Below, piece after piece: positions 12,310 to 25,275 of a stretch of DNA of 64,000 bases. Below the pieces are notes generated by a model. That model was not told the origin of the DNA. It was given only the letters and a program-made list of their open reading frames with translations, and did no database searches. Positions within the stretch are counted from its first letter, which is position 1. Every line of letters starts with the position of its first letter. The DNA is taken from assembly GCF_933775445.1 (NCBI RefSeq), contig NC_065877.1:24180001-24244000 (forward strand), written 5' to 3'. Position numbers and translations under genes: made by a program. This DNA is from Argentina anserina. Lineage: Eukaryota; Streptophyta; Magnoliopsida; Rosales; Rosaceae.

Positions 12310-12583
12310 TCAGGAGATGCCACGCCCCTGGGATTCAAGAAAGCGTCTTTCCTACACAAGAATCAGTCTTGCTCATGTTTCAGTCATATTTAGAACTTAC
12401 ACTAAGCCATCTAATCTAATAATGATCTCTAATTATGAATATGCTCTTTGCGAATTCATGTGAAAGAGAGAAGATTCTGATCAATAGTAAACAATTACAC
12501 TGTTAGTACTGGTGCATATATCAACACTTTATGCCAGTTTATATTTCCCCACAAGTCATATTCATCACTTTATCATTTTGATA

Positions 12584-12630
12584 ATACATTGCTATCGTTT
12601 TTTTTTTTTGAAAGGATACATTGCTATCGT
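12584..12630. repeat. 15-bp direct repeat around a poly-T stub
   Basis: The 15-mer atacattgctatcgt occurs at 12584-12598 and 12616-12630. The 17 bp between them are mostly T followed by gaaagg. This looks like a target duplication round the tail of a severely truncated retroposon inserted on the minus strand. Confidence 0.6.
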
Positions 12631-12841
12631 AAGATACACTAGTGTTTAATATGTATGTATGAATACTAAAGACCTAAACATAATAGGTGTATATCTAAAC
12701 AATGATATATGCATATATCAACAGAAGTTGCTAACTTTCAAAGATACCATAAGAATCTTTTAAGCAAGTCTTACAACCATATGAAATAGACCCAGTTGAC
12801 ACTGGTAAACGGAAAAGGAACTAAATCATACCATTTTTCCT

Positions 12842-14961
12842 TTAGGGAGTCATACGAACTTCATCGACTTTGCCAACTGCCTCAAGTATTGATGAGTAGG
12901 AGATGAGATCATATTGAAAACCATTTGAAGTCATCTCTTTCATCAGTTTTGCAGCCTCTTCAAGCAAACCAGCTCGACTGAGACAACCAAGAATAGTGTT
13001 ATAAGAAACTGCATCTGGTTGAATCTTGGAATGCTTCATCTTTGAAAACATTTCTAAAGCCCTCGCTGGGCCACCTGTCCTAGCCAAGCCATTTAAAATA
13101 ATGTTGTGTGAGTGGATGTCTGCAACACAGCCCCTTTCTTCCATGATTATAAGCAACGAAAGTGCTTCATCTATCATACCAGCCCTGACCATCCCTGACA
13201 TGAGAGCATTATACGTATATAGGTTTGGATTGCATCCAAGTTCCTTCATCTCCTGAAACAGATCCAGAGCTTCAGCAAGACGCCCACATTTTCCAAAATG
13301 TTTAATCATCACGGCATATACTCTAGCAGTTGCACGTCCACAGTTTTCTTTCAATTCTTGAAATAACTCATTTGCAGCTTCACAACGCTTTGCTTTTCCA
13401 AGACTGTTGATCAAGCTGCCATACGCAGCTGGACAAGGGGGAAACCCCTTTTCATCCATCTCTTCAAGAAGCAACAAAGCTTTCTCAACTCTATTTGTTT
13501 TGCACAAACCATCTATCATAATTGAATAGGTAAAGGAGCTGGGGTTAACACCATTCTCTTTCATCTTCTCAAACCAGGAAGCTGCAACCGAAGCTGGAGC
13601 TTTGGAATCAAATAAAGCTTTTATTATTGTGTTGTAAGTCACCACATTTGGTGTGCAACGCAGAATACCCATCTCATTGAAAATACTAAAAGCAGTTTCT
13701 ATGCGACCTTCCTTTCCCAAAATGTTTATCAAATTGTTCATGAGCACAACATCAGGCTTGCAACCCTCCTTCAGCAGGGTTTTGTACATGGCATATGCAT
13801 CTTCGACCTTCCCAGCTTTCCCTAGCCCCTTAATCAATTCAGTGTATGTGAAAACAGTAGGCCGACACCCACTCTCTTTCATTTCCTGAACTAGACTTAA
13901 AGCGCTCTCAACCTTGCCAAGCTTGAAAAAGATTGCCAAAATGTTGGTATAAATCCTTGCAGTTGGATGTAAACCGTTATCCTTCATCTCATCAAACAAC
14001 CTGATTGCAGAATCACCACGACCCAGTTTCACAAATGCAGATATAAGTGCACTGTATGTCACTGTGTCCGGGGAACAGTTATTCTCATGACACATCTCAT
14101 TATAGAGCTCATGGACCTTTTCATGATGGCCTTCTTGCATCAGCATTAGGATCATAGAGTTGTAACTATGAGTCGTTAACATACACTTGTGGCCTTTAAT
14201 TTGGTAGAAGACAGATACTGCCTTGTTCACCATCTTAGCCCTTCCCAAGATTCTTATAACCTCAGACAACTCAGCTGGATCAATAACACGCACACAACGA
14301 ACCATCTCCTGAATAGTCTTCCACATTTCCCCAACCATACCGGCCTCATCCAGGCAATGGATCAGCGCCATATAAGTAATCGAATTGTGCTGAAAATTCC
14401 TCCTCTTGCCAGCCCACCTGAAGAACTTAACCTTAACAACTGCCTCAACATCAATCTTGAGAACTGCGAGAACCAACCTATGATCCACCCTCAGATGGAG
14501 AACTTCCAATGCCTTTTCGGCATCAGGTCCCCACTTGAAAATTTTCAAAATCTTTGTGAACCTGTCATCCAATGTCCTCACTGAAGGGTCCTTCCTCAGC
14601 ATACCTCTACCCATTGGAGGAAAGCTGTGCGTTTTGTCTGACGCATTAGGCAACCGAAACATCTCAACTATTTCATTTTCTGCCAAGTATCACAACATAA
14701 CAACAACCTTAACAACTCGAAACAGCACAATACAGCATAAATTTCACCAGTAAAACTACATGGGCATTCAATAACAACAAAGCCAAGATTGAAATAACAC
14801 AAACGTCACCCGGAAATGTAAAAGAAGCATAAACCCAGTTGCAGAAATTGAAAAAGAAGATGAGGGCGGGCTTTACCTGTTTGATTAAGTCTCTGAGAGA
14901 GATGAGTGGAGGTTGATATGGATCGCGTTGAAGTAAGCGATTTGGCAATCAGCTTCGACAT
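12842..14961 (-). CDS. P-class pentatricopeptide repeat protein, At3g16010 orthologue
   Basis: RNA-binding PPR protein, probably mitochondrial. Exon 1 (14877-14961) encodes MSKLIAKSLTSTRSISTST, a Ser/Thr/Arg-rich stretch without acidic residues that fits a mitochondrial presequence. Intron 14680-14876 has GT-AG ends and joins in phase to exon 2 (12842-14679). The joined protein has about 640 residues, the length I recall for At3g16010 (about 642), and the segment ILKIFKWGPDAEKALEVL and later blocks match it closely. From about residue 110 the protein is a run of about 12-13 35-residue P-type repeats with motifs such as VTYNTIIKAL and FTYSIMIDGLC. There are no E or DYW domains, so RNA stability or translation is more likely than editing. 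The stop at 12842-12844 follows VDEVRMTP. A GT donor just before it could instead splice to an exon at 12310-12351, giving a slightly different tail. Confidence 0.92.
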
Positions 14962-15836
14962 GTCGGTTGTTTTACTGAGTGTGTTATTCCTGAAGAGGGA
15001 GATAGGAGAAACTAGAAAGCTGGGCAGTAGTTGCAAGTTGCAACCGAGTAACTCGTGTTGGCCTGTTTGGTGGTCTCGTCTCCTATATTTTATTTGCTGG
15101 GGGTAAACGGTAAACGGTAAGTATATATTACCGTTTTATAAGTGGCTTTTTTACCCTTTTACCTCTACCAAATTCTGAAGCCTTTCCATTATTTTTTGTT
15201 TACTTGTCAGCAAACTATACAGTACACATGTTCAATAAAAACTATACATGTTCTAATAGGTAAGTACCAAGTAAAGCTCATATCAAAGACCAATACACAC
15301 TTTTTTTTTTCTGATTCAGGTGAGGTGTAACAGTAACTTTCTTTAGGAAGTAATGATATTAGACTTCCCATACCCCCCTGAATTCCTCTTCTCCATGGAC
15401 ATCTGTTCATACACAGCAACTTTCTTTGGGGCATATCCGGGATTGAATGTCAATATTTCATACTAGTGTCAAGGCCGCGCTATGCGCCGGCTTGGTGTAT
15501 TGTGTCATGTATTAAACTTTTACAATTAAATACATCTTGATATTTTCATTTTGTTATTTCTTTCTCTCAGTAATATACTAATTTATAATTAATTAAATGT
15601 TTATTGCAAGGCAGGAAGAAATTGGTATATTGTAGGTACTGGAAAGAGGTTGCAAAATAATAATTTTGATTAAATATTCCGATAGAAAGAATCATCACAC
15701 AAATATTCCAAGTTTATAAGAGATGAGGCAATTTAGTTTTAATCAAAGATAATCAAAATACTTGAGAAGCCACAACTTGATAATAATGTGTCCTCAAATT
15801 TCCAGAGAGAAGTTGTACTTCTGATTTGTTTCTTTC
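14962..15836. other. PPR promoter region and intergenic DNA
   Basis: The first 150 bp upstream of the PPR ATG should hold its leader and promoter; no clear TATA box is seen. The rest is AT-rich with no recognisable feature. Confidence 0.4.
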
Positions 15837-18800
15837 AGTTCTGTTGTAATTTCCCGGTAAGCAGAGCCAAATATATCTCGCCCACATCTCGATCCAAGTC
15901 TAGCTTCCTTTGCAGAACATAATCTAGATGGTGACTCAGAGCAACTTCATTATGTAAATCTGAATATCCTCTTTTGTTTCTGTCAAGTCTGAAAGGTAAA
16001 GAGAAGAAGAAAGTGGGAAAAAAAAAAGAGTGCAAAATTGTTTACTGACCAGCTCCCATGATTTCTTAGTCATCTGTTTTGTGTTAAGCAACATGGCTAC
16101 CTCCATCCTTGCTGTTCTTATTTCTAAAACTAAGCACAAAAAGATAGGGAACATAGTTTAACACTCTTGTCTCAGGATTTACAGCATGATATAGTATACA
16201 ATGTCGTAGTAATATCACCACCAACACATATGCTACAGTATTTAAGACTAAATTCACAACTGCAGTTGGAACTGCTAGCAAAAATATATATTAATAACAT
16301 GGTCACAAACACTTTTCAGACATGACCTACTTCATAAACATTTACATAATAAAGAGCTCAACCAAAATAATATCAGTTGGTATCAAATCCAATCCTACAA
16401 ATGATAACTGCCTTTTGGTAGTATTACAGCTTGGATTAGTGGTCAAATCCAATCTGAAATATATCTTTTTATCACACTGACATGTAGAAACTTTTGGAGT
16501 AGTTTTGGTAGTATTACAGCTCAACATAGTTGGCCCTGCATAAGCCCATATTATTAGAAGAGGGACACAAAAAGATAATCAAGTTTACTTGATTATAAAA
16601 CAAAAATCAATCCACAAAAAATAGTTGCATTTATTCTTGTTTATCTCGGCTCAAAATCTTGAGCACATTTATGGTCCATTGATTAATCTAAAAATCATCA
16701 GTTATTTTTCAGCCTTACTTGATGTTGAAAGAGCAATTAAGAGATGTGTAAATTGGAAAATGGGATAAGAAGAAGACATGCATGGAGTCTTAATTTTTAC
16801 CTTGAAGATGGAAAAGAACATATGAACATTTTAAGAAGTACATCAGCATATACAACATATGACAAATAAAGATATTAAACTGGAATTTCATCATCAAGGA
16901 TAAAGAAAGATCCCATTAATTAGTTTTTATCAATCTCAATCTTGATATTAACATACGATACCTTATCAAACTTATATCCTTTATCCTTTACATCCTAACC
17001 TCTCCAATTTCTATGCTTTTTTATTTTACATCCAATTAATACAGCATCCCTCAATATCATCATTAAACAGAAGAATTTGATTAATAAAAATTGAGTAACA
17101 GTTAAATGATAAAAGGATAGAAATTGGAGAGGCTAGATGTATAAGATATTAGGATAAAAAACGGGAGAGGTTAATATTAAATGGTATAAGTTGAGAAGGT
17201 AACATATATCTGTTATTATGAAGTCGGACATACACAACTTACTTAATTCTCAAATTAATATTGAGTAGCTCATCTATTTATTCCTATATCGTAACCTGGT
17301 TTTTGGGTATCATTTACTTGGCATCTTGTTTAGATTTCTTACTTTTGTGGATCAAGACTAATATGACTGCATCATTTTAAAGTCTAATTATCTAAATATG
17401 TAGCTAGAGTTCTCAAGTGGCTGCATGCATTTACTGGTCTCATAACATTTCAGAGTTTATAAATGCTGATGTGTATTAAGATTGCATTCCAGCGATCACT
17501 CTCAACAATAAAATCTACAAACCAAAAGACTGAAAGAATAAAAACTACGAATAAATAATTAGTAGAAAGTACCTATCACACTGCCATCTAAGCTGTTTCC
17601 ATGAATTGTTGTCCCCCTAGCTGGAAGTGAGATTTGTTGGTGGGGAAGAACTTCGTAGCTGCAAAATTGAAAACCCAAAATAAAGTAAGCTTCGATAGAA
17701 TATAAATTCTACCCCTGAGCTAAAATAACCGACTATTAGAAGTCATTAAAAGCATTTAGATTGAGAATACTAAGGTACTTATAAGTAAAAGTTTAGAAGA
17801 AGAGTCCTAGCAATAACTGAATCCTGCTAATCCTAAAAGGAACAAACTTCAAATTGAAAATGCAAGTCACATGTAAAAACAAACTCCTATCAATATCTGT
17901 CTGCTCCTCCAAAACTCACATAAAAAACATAGGGCATGCACCTCTCTCTCTCTCTCTCTCACACATATAATAACATACCTGTGCAGGCATAAGAATCTCT
18001 TGAAACTACCTCCAAAACACAATTGCAAGTATGATAGAAAAATTTAATGAAGAAAGTAACTACAATTCGACAGGAATTGAACACAACACACAATCACCCA
18101 AAAAAACAACTTAAATGGAGAACCAACCCCACATAAACCCACATGCGTACTCATCTCTTTCATTTTTTCTCATCCACTGATTTTTCAAACCCAAGTAGAA
18201 CAAAGAATAATAAATAATAGAGGGACTTACACTGAAACATACTGATCTCCCTACCTCAAAAACAAATGAATCCTCAAAGGTAATCACAACAAACAACCCA
18301 ACCAGCTTCGATTCCATTCAATCCAACAGAACTTATATAAATGCACAATATTAACACTGGAAATCCATCAATTTATAAAGAATAATTAGAGTATTAGACA
18401 GAAGAAAACAAACTCAATCCCGACAACCAAACAACAACAAATTAATCTCACTACCCAACAAACCCAATCAACAAATGTAAAAAACGCATAACCTAATGGC
18501 CTTAAACTGAAGCGCAATTTCTCGAAATCAAACACCCGGCTAATCACCTACTGATGATAGCCAACACACAACAAAGAAAATGATGAAAACGAAGCAGGAG
18601 CCCGACTTCGATCTGCAAATCAATTATCACTGATCCGAAAAAAGACCACAGCTCGAGTGCTCGACAAATGATGGAAGGTCGTTGGGAAAAGATTTCATAA
18701 GAAGAAAGGAAGTGAGAGAAGGGGAGAGACGTGGAGGAACAGAAAACAACACAGTTAACACGCGTCAACTGAAACCAAATCACGCCGAATGGCAAAACTG
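15837..18800 (-). other. Possible spliced minus-strand transcript of unknown nature
   Basis: Several hints of a gene occur without a convincing protein. On the minus strand 18550-18800 is pyrimidine-rich like a plant 5' leader and ends at a GT. A segment at 17574-17660 is preceded by TTTTGCAG, ends in a GTAC donor and stays open in one frame (reading YEVLPHQQISLPARGTTIHG). Downstream, 16050-16281 and 15837-15995 are open and separated by a plausible intron (donor CTG|GTCAGT, acceptor TTTCAG). The phases do not join into a single protein in my hands, and none of the pieces resembles a family I know. A long non-coding RNA, a rapidly evolving small protein or a decayed gene are all possible. Confidence 0.25.
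16940..17215. mobile_element. Probable foldback MITE
   Basis: Two inverted arms share the core cctctccaatttctat (left near 17000, right as its complement near 17120-17136), and looser similarity extends outward on both sides. The centre is near 17070. No coding capacity. The ends and target duplication are not clear, so the limits are approximate. Confidence 0.5.
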
Positions 18801-19271
18801 TAAATAAGCCAAAAACCTTGTGAACAGTGCCACTTTCACGACGCTTAATATTTAGTAAATATGTCGGGACTCGGGAGAAAATATTGAACTTAAAGTAGGC
18901 AAGCTCAGTTTGGAAACAAGAATACCGTTGGAAACTGGCAAAACAAAAGGCAAAGATTTATAATGATGAAACAATAAAAAGAAACTACATAAACAGGAGA
19001 CGCTATTCAGCATGCTCCGAAAAATAAGTATGGGGAATTACGACCAAGGGTACAATTCTCTTGATAACCTTAAAAAAAAAATCCGGATTCTAGAGACAGA
19101 CCAACGATAAACTGATGAAGCACAGTAAAGGCTTTACAGACTCGAGTATATCATCAAACACAAACACAGGCCTTCCCCCTCTTGGTCCAAATTGTGTCCG
19201 AGGCTTAAAATTAAAATGTTTCAATTCTTCGAAAATCAAATCCAGGCCACAAAATTCATACAGTCCACAAA

Positions 19272-22200
19272 CTAGGCTTGGGGAGCTTCTGGTTTGTCTG
19301 TTTCCATTGATTCAGCTGGAGCCTCGCTGCTGGCATCAGCAGAATTTTCATTGGAGTTGGAATTGGCATGGCCTTCACCACTCTGGGGTTGATCACTTCC
19401 CTGTGGAGATGGGCTTGGTTGTGGCTCAGGTGTAGCTGGCTTAGCTGGTGCTGGTTTTGGTTTCGTCATTATTGGTCTACAGAACCTGTCCGCCAAATAG
19501 ATTATCACAAAATCAATTTTGGGTTTGGAAAAGTTTGTAGTGGTAACAAGTAAATGTATAATGGGATGTAAATATTGTAGTGGTAACAAATAAAATGTAT
19601 GACGGAAGTTACCTGTCAAGTGCTTCAGTCTTCCTTTTCACGTCAGCTGACAAAAGTACTGGGGTAGCATGTTTCGGGAGTGAATCCTGTTGCTGCTTCT
19701 TCCCTTGTAACCAGGCCTCAGCCTCAGCACACTCGCTGACAACCTATACTCAAAGGCTTACAATTTAGACAGAAGATATTGTATACTGGGAAAAGATGAA
19801 AGACACTTTACGAGGAAATAACGAGTCTACCTTTTGTTTATCAGCCATATCAATGTGATCAAATTTTGGATCACTTGATATTGCAGCTTCTCTGTAACTA
19901 TTAACACAGTAACTAAGCTGGTCAATGACAGATCCCCTCTCAGTATGCTCCTTGTACCGCTCTTCAATAGCATCACCTTGCTGTAAACCATCAAAATGAA
20001 TATAGTTTAGTAAGTAAAGAGAAGTCAAAGAAGGGAAGCAGTAGGAATAATTAGGAGCACAGAAACCTTACCTTCTTAAGCTCCTCAAGCTTGGCGACAT
20101 AAACACCTTTGGTTTCGTCCTCACCATCTTCATACAACCAGTCTTCGGTCTCCTGGAGTTTGGTGATAAATGCTTCCCTCTCTGAGTCGGTGACAAATTC
20201 CTGGAACTTGTCACTCAACTGGAGGCACAGAAAAAACGTTTTAGTAAGGCATCCCACAAGGACAAAATATAACCCCCAAACAGAAAAGAATTTGAAGAAC
20301 CTTGTTTCTCATGTCGTAAACATATGCCTCAACAGCATTTTTCTTGTCTTTTGTTTCTTCCATAACACGATCTTGTAAAGCCATCTCATACTCACTCTCT
20401 ATTGCCTTCTGCACATCTGCTGCAACCATTCCTCCATAAACTAACTCTACCACTGGAATGTTTGTTTTCTTTACCTTCCTTTTAGGAGCATCAGCCTGCA
20501 TGCAAATTGATTCATCAGCAAAGTATCCAACCAGACACATAGACCTACTATGTTCTACACATAATACTAGGTTGCTCTAAGTTAGATTGAATGCAAAATG
20601 CTAACAATACGAACACAAAATAGCTGAACATCGAGGAGAGATGCAATCAAATTTTATTTAGATTTTGACATCAACCATCCACCCTTCGTCCACAAAGATT
20701 TGATGCAAAAAATGTCACCCAGATGCCACAGTATACACAATTCATCCTAATCCAAATGACATGCCCAAGGATGCATCATTTTTATATGGAAAGAACCATA
20801 TCATGTGAAATAGTAACATAGTTAACACATAGCAAAACCACATCAGGCTACTGACCTTAGCATCTGTTTCCATCTGCACAGGCTTGTCGCCAGACTCGGG
20901 AACACAATTTTCAGCACTCGGAGCATCATTACTCTTGCCATCTTGCATGTTGACATCAGCCTCCTCAGAACTTGGCGGAGGCACATCACTGGGTGCCTCA
21001 TCAGTCTCCATCTTAGTTTCCTCCTTTGGTTGCTCTTTTGTGACAGGAACCTCAATTTCTTCCTCTTCCAAAAGCTACAGAAGAAGTTCAAAAAAGATAA
21101 TAAGATTGCAAAAAGATAAGAAAGATCAACTAGGAATACTTGAATGCATGAATATTTAAAAACTTACAGTGGCTGAATCCACAGAAACAATCCCATGATA
21201 GTTCAAGCGAGCTTTGACCTTCACCTTTGCCCTTTCACCTTTAGTAGATTGGAAAGGACCAATCTGCACATATCATTTGAAAACAAATTCAATGCCTGAC
21301 CAAGCAACGAGAAATCAGAACATACAAGTATAAGATTTGCCATGCAATTTGACCACTCACCGTATATGTACTGATCTTCGCAGGTGCCTGTAAATCACCA
21401 AGATCGGCATACTGCACATCAACTTGAAATGTGCCCGACCTGTAAAATGTAAGAGCCTTAATACTTGGAATGGGATTTCCCTTGGGAAAGACGAGAGTAC
21501 TCTGATCTGCTCCTCCATTCTGGGCATCAGGGCCAGAACCTTTCCAAGACAAAGCAATCGAGAATGGGAAACTCTCATTCACCTGCAGATAAAATAAGAA
21601 ACATAAGAAAAAACAAAGAGAATTGCAAGTACAGCAGCTTGCCCCTTCTGCAATACAGAAATCGAACCAACTAAACAAAAAAAAAAAGATTCTGGATACT
21701 TTACCTGAAACTCTCGGACTTTAAATGTGGGACTGAGAATTGCACACTGCAAAGCACAACCCCGCGCAACACACTCACTAGCATTCATAGTTCTCCTTGG
21801 CTCCTTTTTGAAGAACTCTGTCAATATCCTAATTATAGCAGGTACACGAGAGCCTGAACCAACAACCTCAACAGTATGGATGTTCTCTATCGAAAGATTT
21901 GCATCAGCAAGGGCCTTCTCCAAAGGTCCCTTCACACGTTCCAAAATAGGAGCACTAATCTGTTCAAATTCATCCCGCTTAATAAAACCTCTAACATCTT
22001 TCTCGTCCATTAAGCACTCAATATTCAGAGGTGCCTCCGGATTTGCACTGAGCATCTTCTTCAGCTTCTCACAAGCAGCCCGAAGTCGAAGGCAGGCCCT
22101 TGCATTCTGGAAAACATCAATCTTGTACTCTTCCTTAAATTTCGCTGCAAAGTGGTGGAACAGTACTTCATCAAAATCCCTACCACCCAAAGACTGGTCA

Positions 22201-22874
22201 AATGAATGAGCGAGAACTTTAAGCTGCCCCTTCTTGAATCCAGCAATGCAAACTTGCATGCTAGCATGTCCAATGTCAACAAACGCAACATTCAATTGGT
22301 CACTCTCTGGTAAATCTGTCTTGTAAATCCCATAAGCCAAGGCAGTTGCTGTAGTCTCATGAAACAACCTCAGGGGGTTCAAGCCAGAAATTCTTGCTGC
22401 ATCCTCAACAGCTCTTCTCTGGAGATCAGTGAAGTACACCGGAATTCCTATACAGCAATCTACAACAGCTGCATTAAGATTCTTCTGAGCTATAATCTTC
22501 AGATCAGAGAACACCATTCCCAAAACTTGGGTGGGCGTGAATGTCTTCGCTTCTCCCAAATAGCGGGCATGGATCAACGGATATCCATCAGGCCCTTCTT
22601 GAACAGCAAAAGGCAGGGCCTTGATATCCCTCTGCAACACAGGATCCGAAAACTTCTTCCCAATCAACCTCTTGATCTGCGAAATCGTGTTCTTCGGGTT
22701 CATCATAGACGAAGCGGCACCTGCAGTCCCAATGAACCGCTGCTTCTCCCCGAAACAAACAATGGCAGGAGTCTCGCGCTTGGACTCATCATTGAGCACG
22801 ACATCAATACCCCTCTGCCTTGCGACAGCCACAATGCCGCTCTCGTTGCCGAAATCAAATCCCACCACACTCAT
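19272..22874 (-). CDS. HSP70-15: Hsp110/HSP70-14/15-type cytosolic chaperone
   Basis: Hsp110-class member of the HSP70 superfamily, a nucleotide-exchange factor and holdase working with HSP70 in cytosol and nucleus. Nine coding exons join in phase: 21705-22874, 21361-21582, 21168-21263, 20856-21074, 20301-20495, 20072-20218, 19831-19980, 19613-19743 and 19272-19485, about 847 residues (Arabidopsis HSP70-14/15: 831). The first exon encodes the ATPase domain, starting MSVVGFDFGNESGIVAVARQ and including the phosphate-2 region reading VAFVDIGHAS and the adenosine motif VVGSGSRVPAI. Hsp110-type deviations from classical HSP70 (FGNE for GTT-type loop) are visible. The beta substrate domain follows. 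The exon at 20856-21074 is the acidic linker rich in Glu, Asp, Pro and Ser that marks Hsp110. Then comes the helical C-terminus and a Pro/Ala/Glu-rich tail. An intron (22893-23336) lies in the 5' UTR. HSP70-14 and -15 cannot be told apart here. Confidence 0.95.
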
Positions 22875-23475
22875 CCTTGCAAGATTCTAAATCTGAAACA
22901 CAATTAACAGCTCACATTCAGCACACATCCCACATATTTCAATCCAATCGTATATCCACTCACACCACATCAACTCTTATCACAAACTCCACCAAAGATC
23001 TAACCTTTTTAAGAACAAAATTCACCTATCACCATCTATACAATGATTGAAGTAACAGCCAACTGAACTCTATAGAAGCCAGCTACTCAACCTTGTATAA
23101 TTCAAAAAATCTAATTTAAATCAGAGATAATCAAACACAATACCAATCCAAACAAATTATATCATATGGCAAACCAATAGAATCAAACAGCAGCTCAATA
23201 AACAAGCGCAAAACCCTAAAGAATGTCCGAATCGCAAAACAGTACCAAACAGATCTAAAGCAAACTCAAACTCAAAATCAAAACCCTGTAAAGACCGGAT
23301 CGGATGCTAAAGAGAGCTAGGGCTGCGAAGGCGAACCTGAAGCCGCAGAGACGACGAGGGCGATGGGGGAACTATTGGGGGGCTCCTCGAAGGGTTTATG
23401 AGGAGGGAGAGAAGAACGAGTTGCCAAGAGAGAAGAGAGTCCGAGACCTAAAGGGGGCGTGAGGGAATTTTCGGG

Positions 23476-23601
23476 TTTTATATATATTTCTAAAACGTTG
23501 TGGAATTTAGAGGGTGGCTTATATAGAGGCGGAGAGGTGAGAGAAGTCTAGTGGTCCTAGAGGTGTCTAGAGGAGTTTGCTGGGATTCTAGAAGGATCTT
23601 C
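23476..23601 (-). promoter_or_regulatory. HSP70 promoter: TATA box and candidate heat-shock element
   Basis: On the minus strand a TATA box (atatataaaac) lies at 23476-23488. The noncoding first exon runs from about 23450 to 23337 and ends at the donor of the 5'-UTR intron. About 100 bp upstream of the TATA box, 23586-23601 reads TTCTAGAA followed after 5 bp by TTC. This is a gapped heat-shock-factor site (inverted nTTCn/nGAAn modules). Its position suits a stress-inducible chaperone gene, but function is inferred. Confidence 0.55.
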
Positions 23602-23609
23602 TAACTTTT

Positions 23610-24375
23610 TTCAAGCCATTATATGGATTTTAACGATTTTTATTTTTATTTTCTTGACTTTTTTATAAAACGTAAAACGAGTTTCTATAAAGTGTTTTCT
23701 TTCTAGGGTTTTTCTTACGAAAACAATGTCTTGTTTTAATTTCGATTTACGAGGTTGTATAAATTTGATAAACGAAATTTGAATTAATGTTAGATAATTC
23801 AAATAACTTGTAAAATAATGTTTTTTTCTTTTAACTAGTTCAATTTTTAGTTATATACTATTGCAAAATTACTATTCTAGTTATTCAGTTTTCTAGCCTT
23901 GTACTGGTGTAATGAAGGAAAGTTTTGACAAAACTCTTCGGTTAAGCATTTGTGTTTTTACATAATTGTCATCAATGGCGGAACTACCTTGTAGGCTAGC
24001 TAGTTACTGCATAAAGTACAAATTTAGATAGATCTCAGTGACTCCATGCTCCCCAGGAATGATCTCAGGCTTGTCTTCTAAACAAAATAGAGCCTATTTA
24101 AGTTCATCAACTAATGATACGTTTCTAACTGCAACTAGTTTGGGTTTCAACCTCTTCACTTGTGCAATACAAATAGGACTTTCAGCACCAAGCTAAAATG
24201 GCCCCATATCTCAATTCCAAGCTCAAAACAAGTATTAATAGTGGTAGTGATGGATGATTAAACAATGAGTTACCAAGAGAATCAAGTCACGTTTTGCCAC
24301 TCTAATTCAAAAACAAATTTGTAAGATGGAAGAAAGAAAATTTTCAAGTTCAACGAAATCTTATCAATCTGATAG
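23610..24375. other. Intergenic region upstream of the HSP70 gene
   Basis: AT-rich; I see no gene, RNA gene or transposon end here. Confidence 0.4.
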
Positions 24376-24380
24376 ATTAC

Positions 24381-24765
24381 CTAATCCACAAGAAGAGTCA
24401 CATTTGAGCAAGCAACAAGAGCCACAAATCGGAATTTATCCGGGTTCTCTGCAACTATGTCCAATGTATGTAGAAACATGAGAGATTGTGATTATAATCA
24501 ACTGATGCAATTTCCAGAATGTGTCCAGTTTCTTACATTTTACTTTAGTCTCGCAAATGGATATTAAAAGAGAAGGTGGATGTTTGCCATACTTGGGTTC
24601 CAATAGAACCAGTAGATCCAACAATAGAAATAGGCTTTGGACCATCCCAAGTCCTCCAACCCGGTTCTGGAAAAGCACTTCCCGGCCAAGCTGGAGGTGG
24701 TGCTTGTGCTGAACACTGAATTCTACTTCTTCCAATCACTGTTCTATAATCTTTCCTCCTCAAAA
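24381..24765 (-). pseudogene. DXR (1-deoxy-D-xylulose 5-phosphate reductoisomerase) fragment
   Basis: On the minus strand 24593-24765 encodes the end of DXR exon 1: a plastid-peptide border reading [15 protein letters not shown], then [19 protein letters not shown], which holds the NADPH-binding GSTGSIG loop. A GTATGG donor follows. After an intron, 24381-24467 encodes exon 2 with [12 protein letters not shown] and NVTLL. The copy is dead. The exon 2 acceptor AG is lost (CAT precedes ACATTGG). Residues are missing from the AAGSN motif. The last codon before the next donor is TAG where DXR has Gln. The remaining several hundred residues, including the catalytic domain, are absent. The retained intron means the copy came through DNA. 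Confidence 0.85.
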
Positions 24766-25275
24766 CTCAAAACTCAAAACCTTTTACAATCCAAAGTAAA
24801 AACAAAACTCGAGTATAAGTTCACTCTATATCATTGAATTACATATTGTTTTCTCTTTGAATTTTAATCAGCACTTAAATTATTGCAAAGTTACCAGGGT
24901 AGTAACCACCATCAGCCAGATACAACCATTGATGATAATAGACAACACAAATTTCCAGCTTGTGATTGATCCTTAGTTCATGAGAATCCATCTCACAGAA
25001 TGATGCATATACTTTAACATCATTTCAATATAGACTCAAAGCATTGCCAATTGTTCCTAATCAGTGTAATTATAACTACCCAGAAAAAAATGCATAGATT
25101 CAAAATATCAAAATATAAGAGACAATCTATGAATTGCCTTTCCATTCGTGTAGAGAGCGATACCGGACCGGTAGTGGCCGGTGTGGTATCCTCTGACACA
25201 TCGTTAGAACTATTTATATTGTTGCACTCTTATATTTTGTTTTACTTATCTTATTTACAATCGTAAAACTATTGA

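Noticed and set aside
14189..14753. Plus-strand open frames of 72-131 codons
   Set aside because: Antisense shadows of the PPR coding exon.
21727..22907. Plus-strand open frames of up to 182 codons
   Set aside because: Antisense shadows of the HSP70 ATPase-domain exon.
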